Positions 23,651 to 34,999 of a DNA stretch of 64,000 nucleotides are shown in pieces. The notes beneath the pieces are model-generated. The model ran no database searches. It was not told where the DNA came from and saw only the letters and a list, made by a program, of their open reading frames with translations. Origin of the DNA: Oenanthe sinensis (Eukaryota; Streptophyta; Magnoliopsida; Apiales; Apiaceae); NCBI GenBank assembly GCA_028671895.1, contig CM053800.1, positions 25,255,886-25,319,885 on the forward strand, read 5' to 3'. Every line of letters begins with the position of its first letter. The stretch's first letter is position 1. The position numbers were made by a program, and so were the translations under genes.

Positions 23651-25080
23651 ATCTGGAGTGTTCATAGCGTCTTGGTATGTGAGAGGCTCATCTTCATCCA
23701 CAAGCATCACATCACCATCTTAAAGAGAAATCCATAATATCTCTCGGGCTCATGGCGAATCCTACCAGACCTACGAACAACCTGTGTTTCTTGAGCAGTA
23801 TTATTTTCTTGTACATTCTGCTTAGGTTCCTCCATTGGTTCAATGTTATCATATGGGTCTCGAACTTCATCGAGATCTATTATCCTCCCACTATCTTTCT
23901 TAGATAGCAATTCTCTCAAGGAACACAGCAGTTCAAGCAACAAACACTTTGTTCTCGGAAGGATTATAGAAAGAATAACCCCTTGTTTCAGTTGGGTATC
24001 CCACAAAATTATATTTGTCTGATTTTGGTCCTAGCTTGTCAGAGATTAGACGTTTCACAAACGCTTCACATCCCTAAATTTTCATAAATGACATGCTGTG
24101 ACGTTTCTCAGTCTATATCTCATAAGGAGTCTTTTGAACCGTTTTAGTAGGAACACGGTTAAGTGTATGTGGAGCCGTTTCCAGGGTGCAATCCCAGAAA
24201 CTAATTGGAAGATTCCTTGACTCAACATTGATCGCACCATGTCCAACAAGGTGTGATCCCTCTTATAAAAAAAACTCTTCTTTGATATTTTCTACTTCAT
24301 CTTTATAGTCTTTGAATTTTTCAAATGATTCGGATTAGTTCTTCAAAAGATACATATATCCGTATCTACTAAAATAATTAGTAAATTTTATGAAGTTAAT
24401 AAAATCTACCTTTTGTCATCGTACACATATGACCACATACATCACTATGTATAAGTCATACCCGTTCAATGACCCCTTCACCATGTCCGGTAAAAAGAGC
24501 TTTAGTCATTTTGCCAAATAAACCAAGATTCACATCCTTTTGTATAATTCATAATCAAACTTATCCATGAATGCATCCTTATGTATTCTGGAAATGCATT
24601 TCTCATTAATATGGCCTCAACAACAGTGCCAAAGGTAATATTTGTTTTGAGTCACTTTAGAACATATAAATTGTTAATTAGTTGTGCAACATTATAAGCC
24701 TCATCATCAAAATAGAATAAACAACTATTGTTATTTAATTAAAATGAAAAAGCCTTTCTTGTCCAAACAAGAAACTGAAATAATGTCTCTGCCAATTGCA
24801 AGCACGTTATAACAATTATCAAGTTCTAAATTTTCCTTATAGGCTAAAAGTTAAGTAACGAGTTCCTCTAATCAGAGCAACTACTTTTACTCCAATTCCA
24901 ACCCGATACCTAAAGTTTGACCCTTATTGATCATCTTTTTCAGATCTTCCAAATAAGCATGACAGTTTGATTTCCACTCTCCAAATTTTCCACAGAAGCG
25001 ACAATCTTCTTCTTTATCAACACCTCATTCAGACTTTAGAATCTGCTTTAGGGATTGGACTTTGGTTTGACAACGAAACT
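23651..25080 (-). pseudogene. Q pol, integrase and protease remnants
   Basis: The integrase tail (23707-24006) matches P, including the acidic 'DLDEVRDPYDNIEP' stretch and the arginine-rich end. Farther right, scattered blocks match P integrase (near 24090-24260 and 24560-24620). The region near 24900-25080 matches the P zinc knuckle and protease start. Frames are lost throughout. Confidence 0.7.
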
Positions 25081-25729
25081 AGATCAAATCTTCATCTTGC
25101 CTTTCCATTTTCCTTTCCCTTTTGCATTCCCTATGTTTACCATCAATATAGTAGTAGTTCATGCATTTATCATATTGCTTTCAGCAGTTCTCAACATGCT
25201 TAGCAACTCAATGGGTGTTTTACCAATCTTATTTCATTTTATTGTTTATAACAAACTAAGAATAATATTTGTCCACAGATTGTAAGATCAAATCTAATTA
25301 AGTCTCCAGACCAATCTGAAAACCCAAAATATCAAAGGTACTCATTATACCCTATAATCTTTAGAACATGTGATGTAACCGAGTCTCACTCTCCCTACTT
25401 GTAAGTGTATAGTGCCCTTTTATTTTCAAATATATCTTGTGCTCAATCGTCTCATAAGCATCTATATGCTCGTGTTGCTTCTTAAGCTCAGCACACATAT
25501 TTGCGAGCATGAGACATGAAACATCAGTCGCAACATCAATTTACTTCTAATAAGCACTATGATTTGCACATGTTACATTCTCAACTTTAAGAGCAGGGGA
25601 AGAGATTTGACTAACATCATGGTGTCCGAAGACGATCCTCAAGCTCTTATGTCAGTCAAGGAAATATATTCTCGTCAACTTGTCCTTCTCAAGAACTGAT
25701 CGCATAGAGAAGTTGTTTTTGTTTATCAT
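25081..25729 (-). pseudogene. Q gag remnant
   Basis: It starts at an ATG at 25729 and follows the pattern of P gag: a 'VLEKDKLT' block, then a shortened tryptophan-free region. Frameshifts occur within 60 codons. It aligns with P 13140-13968. Confidence 0.65.
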
Positions 25730-27870
25730 TTGATATCTACAATATTAAAGTGTATAAAATAAACTAGATTGCAAATTTAATATTAATTATGTTTAAGTGA
25801 TTATGGTATATCACCATATACCTCCCACTATTTTTATCAAACTAATAACCCTAACTAATAATTCAGAAAACATTTCTTTAAATTTTTCTAGTGAGCCAAG
25901 ATCCATATTTCATCCATGTTTTAAGATAGCGTTGGCTAATACACTCAAATCATGACTATTTAGGTAGACAACATTTGTCGATTATATCAAATATAACTCT
26001 TGGAAAGTTTGGTGGAACAATCCTTTGTACACATTTATCCAATAAATCTCACCAAACTCTATGCCTCTAAACCCATAATCCTATTGTGATGATTTAGTTA
26101 AGTTAGACCCAATGTTCCAACAAACTAAGTACACTTACTTATCACGTCTTCCCATAATTGATAAAATCACCTTGCTTTGGCAAACCCACTCCTTCTCAAT
26201 CTAGATCTTGATGAGTATTAAACATTGGAAGGCATTCGATTAACTTAATATATATTTAGGGATTTTTATTGTTTATATGAACGATCATGATCCCATCATT
26301 AAGAGATTCTCAATTTTTCCTTGATCAAATAATTCATTTCAATATTCATCAATGGATTGATTTCCAGGTCGTCGGAGAAGTCACAAGCGGTCTCACTTAA
26401 AACCCAACTTCCTTACGAATTAAACTAATAATCCGCTTTTGACAAAATCTCCTCATATCAGAAAAAGAAAATTCATATTTAATATCGTGTTTTATAAACA
26501 CAAGAATCTCATGATCGTTTGTTCAATTTTAAAATCTTGAATCGTTACAGATTTTATCTTTCTTAAGCAAACATGGCATGGGTGTCGTATCTAATACATA
26601 CATGATTAATCAATATTAAGCATACATCTCGATTATATCTACGCATACATACCAATACATGCAATCATATACATATATATAATGTGCGTAAATTAAACGT
26701 ATTTGGTTATGGCCCCATCCTATGTGATCTTTCCAAGCTAATGGAAATATCAAGGCCAGTCTATGGTGGTTTTAAAAATACTATCTATTACATGTCTTCT
26801 TTCTTCATTGCTTCATCATCCCCTTTTGGATCGCCTCCTTGCTTGCAAGTCGTCATTGATAATTACATTGAATAATAAATATAAAACTATTATAATGAAA
26901 TTACAAGAAGAACTCGAGTTACATTCGAGGTAATTAAATTACAATGAATAAACAACATGCAAGTCGTATTTAGAAACCAAAATCATAAATCAAAACCATT
27001 ATACAATGGGTCTTTAGGCCATAACCATCCACCATGATATCACATAACACATATAATATATCTCAGATTATATAAACATATCATATAATCATATATAACA
27101 AATTTCGAAATTTCAGAAAATTTAAAAACAAATTTCTGAAGACAATAAATCGCTGTTTCGAGGCCCTTAACGACGTAAAACGTCTTACAGACCAGTCGCT
27201 GATAGCAAAGCTATCAGTTTTGTTCATTGGCCCGATTCCAGTCAGAAAACACATATAGTTTGCAAAAATCGGATACGGTAATCAGATTTCACCAAATCTG
27301 ACAGTGTTTCAGAAATCGTATCATATACAATCCCCATAACAAGAACAAGAATATATCATATATACGTACACAGTGATACATACAATCATCACATGATTAT
27401 ACATCACATGAATATCATATATTCATAATATATACATACATATACTCAAAATTTTAGAAAATCAAATAATTTTCAAAAAATAATAAATCACCGTTTTGGG
27501 GTCTGTAACGACATCTAATGGCTTACAGACGTAGAGCTGACAAAGTCAGGATTGCTCAGTGACCCGATTCCAGTCAGAAAACACATATCGTTTGCGAAAA
27601 TCAGAAAACGGACATAAATTTCAGAAAATATACGTCAGCCGTTTCAGAATCCGTATCGAATACGATTCCCATAATAAGAACAAATATGTATCATATACAT
27701 ACATCAATAAACACAATCATCACATGATTGTACATCATGTGAATATCATATATTCATAATATATAAAAACATATACATATTGTATCAATACAAAATCATG
27801 ATAGATCGCATACATGCTTACATATCGAAAACTATTAAGCACATAACCGAATTAAAACGTTTCGCAAGTA
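25730..27870 (-). other. Q untranslated leader with internal duplication
   Basis: It is homologous to the P leader. The part next to the primer site is present twice, at about 27095-27440 and 27441-27780. Each copy holds an 'AAATTTCAGAAAAT' run, a 'TTACAGAC' segment and a 'CCGATTCCAGTCAGAAAACA' block. P has one copy (about 15350-15720). Confidence 0.7.
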
Positions 27871-27882
27871 GCTCTGATGCCA
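27871..27882 (-). other. Q primer binding site
   Basis: TGGCATCAGAGC on the element strand beside the LTR. One base differs from the usual plant copia site. Confidence 0.75.
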
Positions 27883-27883
27883 T

Positions 27884-29430
27884 TGAAGGGTTTGGAGCCA
27901 CAAACGCAGCGGAATAAACGCAAAAAATAAATCAAAATAGTGAAACCCTCTGCAGGATCCATGCGAAAACAAAAGATTTAATTCGGAGATAAATAATAAA
28001 TACCTTTAGAAGCTTTAACAGTTCATTAATGGAATATTAATGGAGGTCCAAAGCTTGTTTAATCACCACGTATCCCGCTCTCGCGGTCTACGCTCTACGG
28101 TATCCACACGAACAATTTACATGAAGGATTGATGTGTACTAGCATTCGAAAACTGCTTCTCTCTCTCTATCTTCCTCTTTTCTCAAAACGGCTAGGGTTT
28201 TAGTAAAAATATGTCTCATAAATTAAATCAGCCCATAAAGAGATTATATAGAGAGAGGAATAAGTTTTCTAATTATAATCCAATTATAATTAATACTAAT
28301 CCAAAATTCTAAATTATTTAATTAAGTCTCACTTAATTAATTAATTATTAATTTTGGAATTAGTTTAAATAATTTATTTATTCTATTTATATAATTAATT
28401 AAGTCATACTTAATTAATATCATAAATAAAATAAATTACCTATTTAATTTAAATTCATAATTTAAATTATTTCTCCTCCAAGCGTTCTTTGTGTGTGACC
28501 ATGTAGGTTATTATTACGTTGGCAACAACTTTAATATCTAATTAAAATTGTAAACAATGAGCGGCATCTAGTAATACATCATTGCTACCCAAGTAATAAT
28601 AATAAATCGGTGATTCGATTAAGCCTTTCATGAATAATGTTCCATGTAATATAATCCCTTTAATCTTGATATTATAGATTAAACTCAAGGCATGTCTCGT
28701 GTCATCCTCTTCATAATTTAATCTTTATTTTCTTGATCGATGAGTAGACTATTAAAATCAAATCAACATTTGAGCACGACCGTGCATTTCATAGTCTCAC
28801 TCAAACAAGAGGCCAATAATATCACTCCTAAAATTAGGAGGATTAAATCCCATCTAGAACATTCATATTTCTCATACGATTCATAATATACCCAATGTCC
28901 ACTTTTATCATCACCCGGTCAAAGGTAACTTTTATTGTAATAAAAGTATATTAATTATCGTATAGAAATAAAATGATTTCAGGTCTAAGGATCATTACAC
29001 CATTATCACAGTGAGAATTACTTATGACACTTATTTAACATGTAGAATCTCACGGCGGGTCATTCCAGTGCCATGCATGAGACATGCACTTATGTTCTTG
29101 ACTTTAGTATCACCATACCTATGACCAATGAGATGTGGTCATCTGTCAAGAAACATACTAGTCTTTGTGCATTATTATTGTCCTTAAATAATAATACTCG
29201 GCTATGGAATTTTAGGAATAAGATACTATTCATATAATCTCATTTTTAAGTCACATACTTAAAGATATATAATACGTATCAAAATTCCAAGGATATTTAT
29301 TATGCTTTCAATTTATTACGCAGTAAATAAAATATAATAAATAAATAATAATCAATAAAACATAATCCTTAATAATAAATATTTTCCTTAAAATATAAAA
29401 AGTATTGTCTCTAGAGCACAATTACTAACA
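27884..29430 (-). repeat. Q 5' LTR
   Basis: It is the partner of 21099-22643, with TG..CA ends and the same length within two bases. Confidence 0.9.
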
Positions 29431-30274
29431 GATTATACTATATGTGGGTCTACAAATGAAAATTTGGCAAGAGATATTTGCTAAGTAAATGCAAATTAGG
29501 TACAACATGAGCAGTTGGAAGAGGTGCAATTCTTTTTGGATTGTAATTAATTCAAAAGAATGATGGCAATTAAAGTAAGTCAAGGATCTTTTGAAGATGC
29601 GCAATTTAGAAGATTCTAGACCTGTCAAAACTTATTCTTGCCAACAAATCACTAAGCTTGATTAGGGCAAATCAGGTATATGAAAAAAGTGTCATGCTAT
29701 AGAGGTATGATCTGCTCTTACTTATTCAAGTGTATAAAGACCATATAATTTATTCTCGATATGCCTATGTGCTAGTTTTCAAGTGGATACTAGAGAATTT
29801 TATCTTATAGTTAAGTTGTTAATTGTTAGATATCTTAAGGGATTACCAATTCTTAGAATCAGGTACCCTGAAGATACTAGGTTTAACCTAATTGGCTATA
29901 TAGATATAGATAATGCAGGTTATAAGAAAGACAATGAAGTTATTTCTAGAAGCTTTCAATTTCGTGGAAGAAGTTGGATTCTTGTTGAAATGAGATAAAG
30001 CATTCAACACACATAGTTGCAGTAAAGGATAAACTCAAAGTAGCTAGTGAATATGATGCTATGATCTTCTGGATAAGGAAACTACTTTAACTTCAACAAC
30101 TCTTTTGATCTCTCCACACCACTTAAGGAACTAGCTCATGGACACCAGGTACCATTTCTTTCGAGATTGTCCCTAGTAGAATAACTTGCAGAATTTGTTA
30201 AACAAATTGAATTTATTTTGTCTAAGTTGGTTAGTGAACTTGGGATATTATTTATGTGCATATTTGTTGAAAAT
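29431..30274 (+). pseudogene. X1 pol remnant: end of RT and RNase H
   Basis: It begins just after the YVDD position: 'GSTNENLAR' near 29447 and a 'MQIRYNMS' block near 29495. Later blocks are readable across frames: 'SYRGMI' near 29698, 'FQVDTREFYLI' near 29780, 'RYLKG' near 29830 and 'TRFNLIGYIDIDNAGYKKD' near 29880. The same stretch occurs again inside X2 at 43157-44010. It is interrupted at 30274 by X2 and resumes as non-coding sequence at 62530. Confidence 0.82.
30270..30274. repeat. Target site duplication of X2, left copy (AAAAT)
   Basis: AAAAT precedes the LTR start TGTTGGTGAG and is repeated at 62530-62534 after the other LTR. The uninterrupted site is visible in the X2 internal copy near 44005-44012. 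Confidence 0.92.
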
Positions 30275-31259
30275 TGTTGGTGAGATTACGAAGCTGTATG
30301 AATAGTAATCGTGATAACTCAACACTAGAACATGACAAGTAAATAATACTACGCCTACACAGAAATCAGGAAGAAATGAAGACAAGGCAGATACAGTGAA
30401 TCAAGACATTAGAAGAAGTTTTTAAGTCTACTACAGGTCACTGAAAGAAGTTCATTAATATGTTCAAGCCTCAGTGAAGAAGAATGTGTAAAGACTTTCA
30501 GGGTTTCAGAAGTGTTGAAGATTCAGTATAGAAGTGCCACAAGAAGATTTCAGTGTAAAGGCATTGATTGAAGATAGACAGTGTTCGAAGCATAGGAATC
30601 TAGTCAAAGTAAAGAAAAAGTTTAAAGAAGACAGTTGCAGTCTTAAAGTTATACTCACTGAAGGAAGTTCAGTTATATGTTCAAACGTCAGTGAAGAACA
30701 GAGAATGAAGTATTCAAGATTATGGTAGTAATGGAGACGTTGTCTAAGTACCAGAAAAGATTTCAGTGAAGTTACAGTGTTTATTGACAGTCAGTGTTCG
30801 AAGCAATGAAGTTGCTGCAAACTTAACAATATACGTAAGACAATAATACGAAGACCTGGATCGAAGTTAGTCATCTGTGAACCAGACCAGTTGCACTAGG
30901 CATCAGCAGTTTGTGAAAGGAATATGAGTATTAACAATAAAAGAATTGCTAAGTTGAAGAACGTACTTGGAAAGAACGGTTATTTGTTAAGATACGAAAA
31001 GTGATTTGTAGAGGCTACAGCCAAACAGCTAAACAGCTAACAGCTAAACAGCTAACAGGGTGCAGGGTGCAGGGTGCAAAGTGTCACAACCTTGGTATGA
31101 AAAGTTAAAGTTTCTGAACTATAGTTGAAAAACGGAAACAACCCAGGGTACAGGGTGTAATGTGACAAGACTTTGGTACAAGAAATGAAAGTTGGCGAAC
31201 TTTAGTCAAGGAATAAAAAGAGGGTCAAAGTGTAATGATCAAATTGCACTTTGACCAAT

Positions 31260-31505
31260 AAAAATATAAAGCGCAACAAACAGTCGAGCGCCACTTACAT
31301 GAATAGTAAGGCGCAGCAAAACAGGTGCAACAAACTTGAATAATTTGTTAAGTGAACAACTTTAAGTGGCACCACTACAGGGCAGTCAATGTGCAGGCGC
31401 AACAAAAAGGCCAATTGAAGATTAAAATTATACTCCATTTTTGTTGCGCCTCCCCTGTGCATTACATGTATAGGGCGCAACAAAAATACACTGGCACAAC
31501 AAAAC
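31260..31505. repeat. GGCGCAACAAA motif cluster in the X2 5' LTR
   Basis: At least six copies or near copies lie at about 31268, 31309, 31394, 31441 (inverted, TTTGTTGCGCC), 31474 and 31491. A related GGCGCCAC or GCGCAACTT form recurs in the X2 leader at 40750-40850. The partner LTR repeats the cluster at about 61680-61915. Confidence 0.75.
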
Positions 31506-31862
31506 ATTTCAAGCCCCACTTAACCCCTCAGCCAATCAAATTACAGTAGCTACTTCATTGATTTAGAGGCTACACCAATTAAAGAAGAGGAGTCGTCTTC
31601 TCTAACAAAAAATATGTAGGGAGCTTCTGCCATGGCCGGAGCAAAAAGAGATAATTTATATACACACATACTTTGCTCCTGGTCAGATATTAGGACCCGG
31701 TTCTTTAACGAAAAATGCTCAGGGCTCCTAGATATCACTCCCTACGGACTCAGTTTTTTCTTGTACTAATTTAGATATATTTGTATAGGAACTGATCCTA
31801 ATATTTTTGTGTTAGTAGCAAAGAACTAATTTGTTCTTTGGAAACCAGTTATATTTTTAACT

Positions 31863-31875
31863 GGGTGTAGCACCC
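31863..31875. other. Small hairpin before the X2 promoter region
   Basis: GGGTG, TAG, CACCC is a perfect five-base-pair stem with a three-base loop, 8 to 10 bases upstream of the TATA position. It is conserved in the other LTR at 62277-62289. Confidence 0.6.
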
Positions 31876-32121
31876 CTCTGGGTTTAAATACGAAAGATAT
31901 ATTCCCGGAAACTTGTCTCATTTAATTACTTGCTAATTTTCTTGAACCTAATTGATTTATCCGAACACACAGAAAATTAGTAGGCAGTTCACATAAACAC
32001 TAAAAATGGCCAAACCCACTCTGAAATAATAATTTATTTATCCGCAAATTCCGAAAAGAATTTAAATTATTGTGAATATTGTATTCAACCCCCCTTCTTC
32101 GATACTTCGGGACCCAACAAT

Positions 32122-32133
32122 TGGTATCAGAGC
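32122..32133 (+). other. X2 primer binding site (initiator Met tRNA type)
   Basis: TGGTATCAGAGC, an exact match to the common plant copia site, two bases after the LTR end. Confidence 0.9.
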
Positions 32134-32474
32134 ATGCTGATTGATATACAAGTCAGGATCCGTAGCCCAGTGGAGCTCACCGTGCCGAAACTGCTTGGAC
32201 TCCTAATGATTAGAGGCTTTGTTAAATAAGTTTAATTATAAACTTTTATAAAATTTGTTTTATAAACTTTTACAAATTTATATTATAAATTTTAATTAGT
32301 TTATTTTATAAACTTAATATTAAATTTATTTTATAAACTTTTATAAAAAAAATTATAAACTTTTATTAGTTTATATTATAATTTTTTATTAGTTTATTTT
32401 ATAAACATAATATTAAATTTATTTAATAAACTTGTATAGAATTTATTTTATAACCTTTTATTGGTTTATATTAT
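32134..32474 (+). other. X2 leader, first part
   Basis: It is very AT-rich, with repeated TTTATAAACTT and TTAGTTTATTTTATAAAC runs and no coding frame. T is inserted at 32475, and the leader resumes at 40564. Confidence 0.7.
32470..32474. repeat. Target site duplication of T, left copy (ATTAT)
   Basis: ATTAT precedes TGTTACGG and recurs at 40564-40568. Confidence 0.9.
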
Positions 32475-33181
32475 TGTTACGGATCAAAAACGAGGTGTTT
32501 TTAATACGTAATTAATGCTAGGGTTTGGGGGAGCTTCGAGCTTTAATGGCTGCACTAACGTTTCGTGACTAACTCGGGTCCTCGTTAACTGCCTACGTAT
32601 CTCTGTTGTGTTTAGAGAATCAAGCCAAAAACGTAGTTCTAATGTTGAGGGGTTAGGCCCTTTATATAGGCGCACGAGGGCCTTTGAATCAGATTAGAAT
32701 TAGGAGACTTGGGGACCAAGTCTCCTAGTGACGTAAGGTTGTTGTAACCTCTTAGGAATGAGAGCCCTCGTTGGACTCTAGCATGTGAGGTTTATCTTTG
32801 AGATTCGGCTTCTAGAGTCTTCCATAGATGATGGGTCTCGTAGGACTCTTCAAGCCTTTAATTGAGGCTTTATTAATTAACTACGAAATTAATTAATAAA
32901 TAGGGTTTCTAGATCCTTCTAGGATTAGGGCCTTCAACAGACTTCTTGGGTCTTTACTGAGCTTTTATTAATTAATTACAAAATTAATTAATAACAAAGG
33001 CTTAATGGGCCTATGGCTTCAACAGAGCTTGTGGGCTGGACTTATAAATCCAGTTGATCCTTGGATTTATTTTCCTTGTTCGTTTCAAGGGCCCAAGCCT
33101 ATGGACCATGCTAGGTCTAATAAATGAAATAATAAATGCTATATTTATTATTTCCTTAGGGCTATTTTTTTACCCATATCA
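32475..33181 (-). repeat. T 3' LTR
   Basis: TGTTACGG..CATATCA ends. It is almost identical to 39876-40563. The element-strand TATA, TATATAAA, lies at 32661-32668. Confidence 0.93.
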
Positions 33182-33193
33182 TTTGCCCCCCAA
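33182..33193 (-). other. T polypurine tract
   Basis: TTGGGGGGCAAA on the element strand, directly before the 3' LTR. Confidence 0.85.
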
Positions 33194-33417
33194 CTTTTAG
33201 GAAAACTTTGTGAGTTTTCGTAAAACTTTTACAAAGGGTTTTCAGTGTCTTATCGGGCTTTTAACTCATTTTAGTCAATTTTATCTCGACTTTTTGGGCT
33301 CAGGCCTTCTATTATTAATTCTTTTAGAGAATTAATATTAAATAAATCGGTCCCCAACGGACTTTTATTCGTAGCTAATTTGCCAAATAAGGTTCTCGCA
33401 TTTCTGCCCCAAATCGA

Positions 33418-33960
33418 CTAGGATTGAGGTCGAAAATCGACCTCAAAAACTCTCGAGGTCGAATTGATGCCCTGAGGTCGATTTTGATCTCAGTTGAGGT
33501 CGAATAAGGTCTCAAAGACATTCGAGGTCGAAACCTGTATCTGAGGTCGATTTCGACCTCGATTGGGGTCGATTTAGACTTCAAAATCTCTTGAAGTTGA
33601 ACTGCGTGATTGAAGTCGATTTCGACCTCGATTGAGGTCGATTTAGACTCCAAAATCCCTTGAAGTCGATACTTGCGATTGAAGTCGATTTCGACCTCGA
33701 TTGAGGTCGATTTAGACTCCAAAATCCTTTGAAGTCGATACCTGTAACTGAAGTCGATATCGACCTCGGTTGAGGTCGATTTAGGCCTTCATGGCTTTGG
33801 CTTTATTTCGACCTCGATTGAGGTCGAATTATGCCTCAAATATGTATCGAGGTCGATTGATAATTGAGGTCGATTATCGACCTCATTTGAAGTCGAATGG
33901 GATTTGAGGTCGATTTGGCCTTCTTGGCTTTGGCTTCATTTCGACCTCGATTGAAGTCGA
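33418..33960. repeat. T array A: TCGACCTC/GAGGTCGA palindromes, 69-base unit in the middle
   Basis: The 20-base palindrome TCGACCTCGATTGAGGTCGA and variants recur throughout. A 69-base unit is clear at about 33591, 33660 and 33729. The flanks hold the same half-sites at less regular spacing. The period is a multiple of three, so the minus strand stays open for 115 codons, but this looks incidental. Confidence 0.88.
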
Positions 33961-34039
33961 ATTTCATGATTATCTTCAATTTTCATGATATTGTATCACC
34001 CACAAGTGTTTCTGTATTTTTCCAAATATTTTGGGGAAC

Positions 34040-34745
34040 ATATGGTGCTCATAAATATTTTTTGTAATATTCCTAATAATTTTAGAAATTGTTATGTACC
34101 CACAAGTATTTTTCCTAATATTTTAGGAATTTTTTCTGTACCCATATGTATTTTTCCTAATAATTTAGGAATTTTTTATGTACCCACGGGTATTTTTCCT
34201 AATAATTTAGAAATTATTTGTGTACCCACGGGTATTTTTCCTAATAATTTAGGAATTACTTGTGTACACACGGGTATTTTTCCTAATAATTTAGGAATTT
34301 TTTATATACCCACGGTATTTTTCCGAATAATTTAGGAATTATTTGTGTACCCACGAGTATTTTTCCTAATAATTTAGGAATTACTTGTGTACCCACAGGT
34401 ATTTTTCCTAAGAATTTAGGAATTTTTTATATACCCACGGGTATTTTTCCTAATAATTTAGGAATTTTTTATGTACCCACAGGTATTTTTCTTAATTATT
34501 CCTAATAATTTAGGAATTTTTATGTACCCACGGGTATTTTTCTTAATTATTCCTAATAATTTATTAATTTTATGTACCCACGGGTATTTTTCCTAATAAT
34601 TTAGGAATTTTTTATGTACCCACAGGTATTTTTCCTAAGAATTTATGAATTTTTTATGTACCCACGGGTATTTTTCCTAATAATTTAGGAATTATTTGTG
34701 TACATACAGGTATTTTTCCTAATAATTTATGAATTATTTACGTAA
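34040..34745. repeat. T array B: 42-base minisatellite, about 15 copies
   Basis: The unit runs roughly TGTACCCACGGGTATTTTTC then CTAATAATTTAGGAATT. Starts at 34180, 34222 and 34264 give a period of 42. Most units hold two small palindromes, ACCCACGGGT and CCTAATAATTTAGG. Two units near 34490-34560 carry an extra TCTTAATTATT. Confidence 0.9.
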
Positions 34746-34803
34746 TTTTCCCATCAGGGATCAACTTGTAATTTTTGCAGGGCTTGATTTGTCAATTTAC
34801 AAA

Positions 34804-34978
34804 CTTCAGGGGAGTAATCGTCAACTTTCAAACTTCAGGGGAGAATTCGTAAATTTCTAAACTTCAGGGGGATAATTGTTAGTTTTCAAACTTCAGGGGA
34901 GTAATCGTCAATTTTCAAACTTCAGGGGAGAAATTGTAAGTTTTCAAACTTCAGGATAGTAATCGTAAGTTGTGCCAA
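34804..34978. repeat. T array C: 29-base repeat, six copies
   Basis: The unit is CTTCAGGGGAGTAATCGTCA followed by ATTTTCAAA, starting at 34804, 34833, 34862, 34891, 34920 and 34949. The last copy is degenerate. Confidence 0.9.
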
Positions 34979-34999
34979 ACTTGGGTGACCATTTAGCAA

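Larger units (their letters stand above)
21099..29430 (-). mobile_element. Element Q: decayed Ty1/copia retrotransposon related to P
   Basis: LTRs of about 1,545 bases with TG..ACTAACA ends flank decayed RNase H, RT, integrase, protease and gag remnants in copia order on the minus strand. LTR, leader and protein remnants resemble P throughout. No target duplication is present (ACCAT on the left, GATTA on the right). It lies inside X1 pol, where about 150 codons of RT are missing across the joint. Its RT has lost about 430 bases, and its leader holds a tandem duplication. Confidence 0.88.
30275..32119 (+). repeat. X2 5' LTR
   Basis: It matches 60719-62529. It opens TGTTGGTGAG and ends GGGACCCAACA. 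Features in order: short tandem CAGCTAAACAG and GGGTGCA repeats (about 31020-31080), a GGCGCAACAAA motif cluster (31260-31505), a hairpin GGGTG-TAG-CACCC (31863-31875), a decayed TATA (TTTAAATAC near 31883), and the box TATTCAACCCCCCTTCT (32082-32098). Confidence 0.92.

Noticed and set aside
31295..31738. Short open frames on both strands in the X2 LTRs, recurring at 61709-62152
   Set aside because: They recur only because the LTR is duplicated; no motif, and they overlap each other on opposite strands.
32484..32675. Identical 63-codon open frame in both T LTRs
   Set aside because: It is just LTR sequence repeated because the LTRs are near-identical; it overlaps the promoter and resembles no known protein.
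34040..34745. CRISPR-like regular repeats
   Set aside because: The units are contiguous without unique spacers, in a plant retrotransposon; this is a minisatellite.
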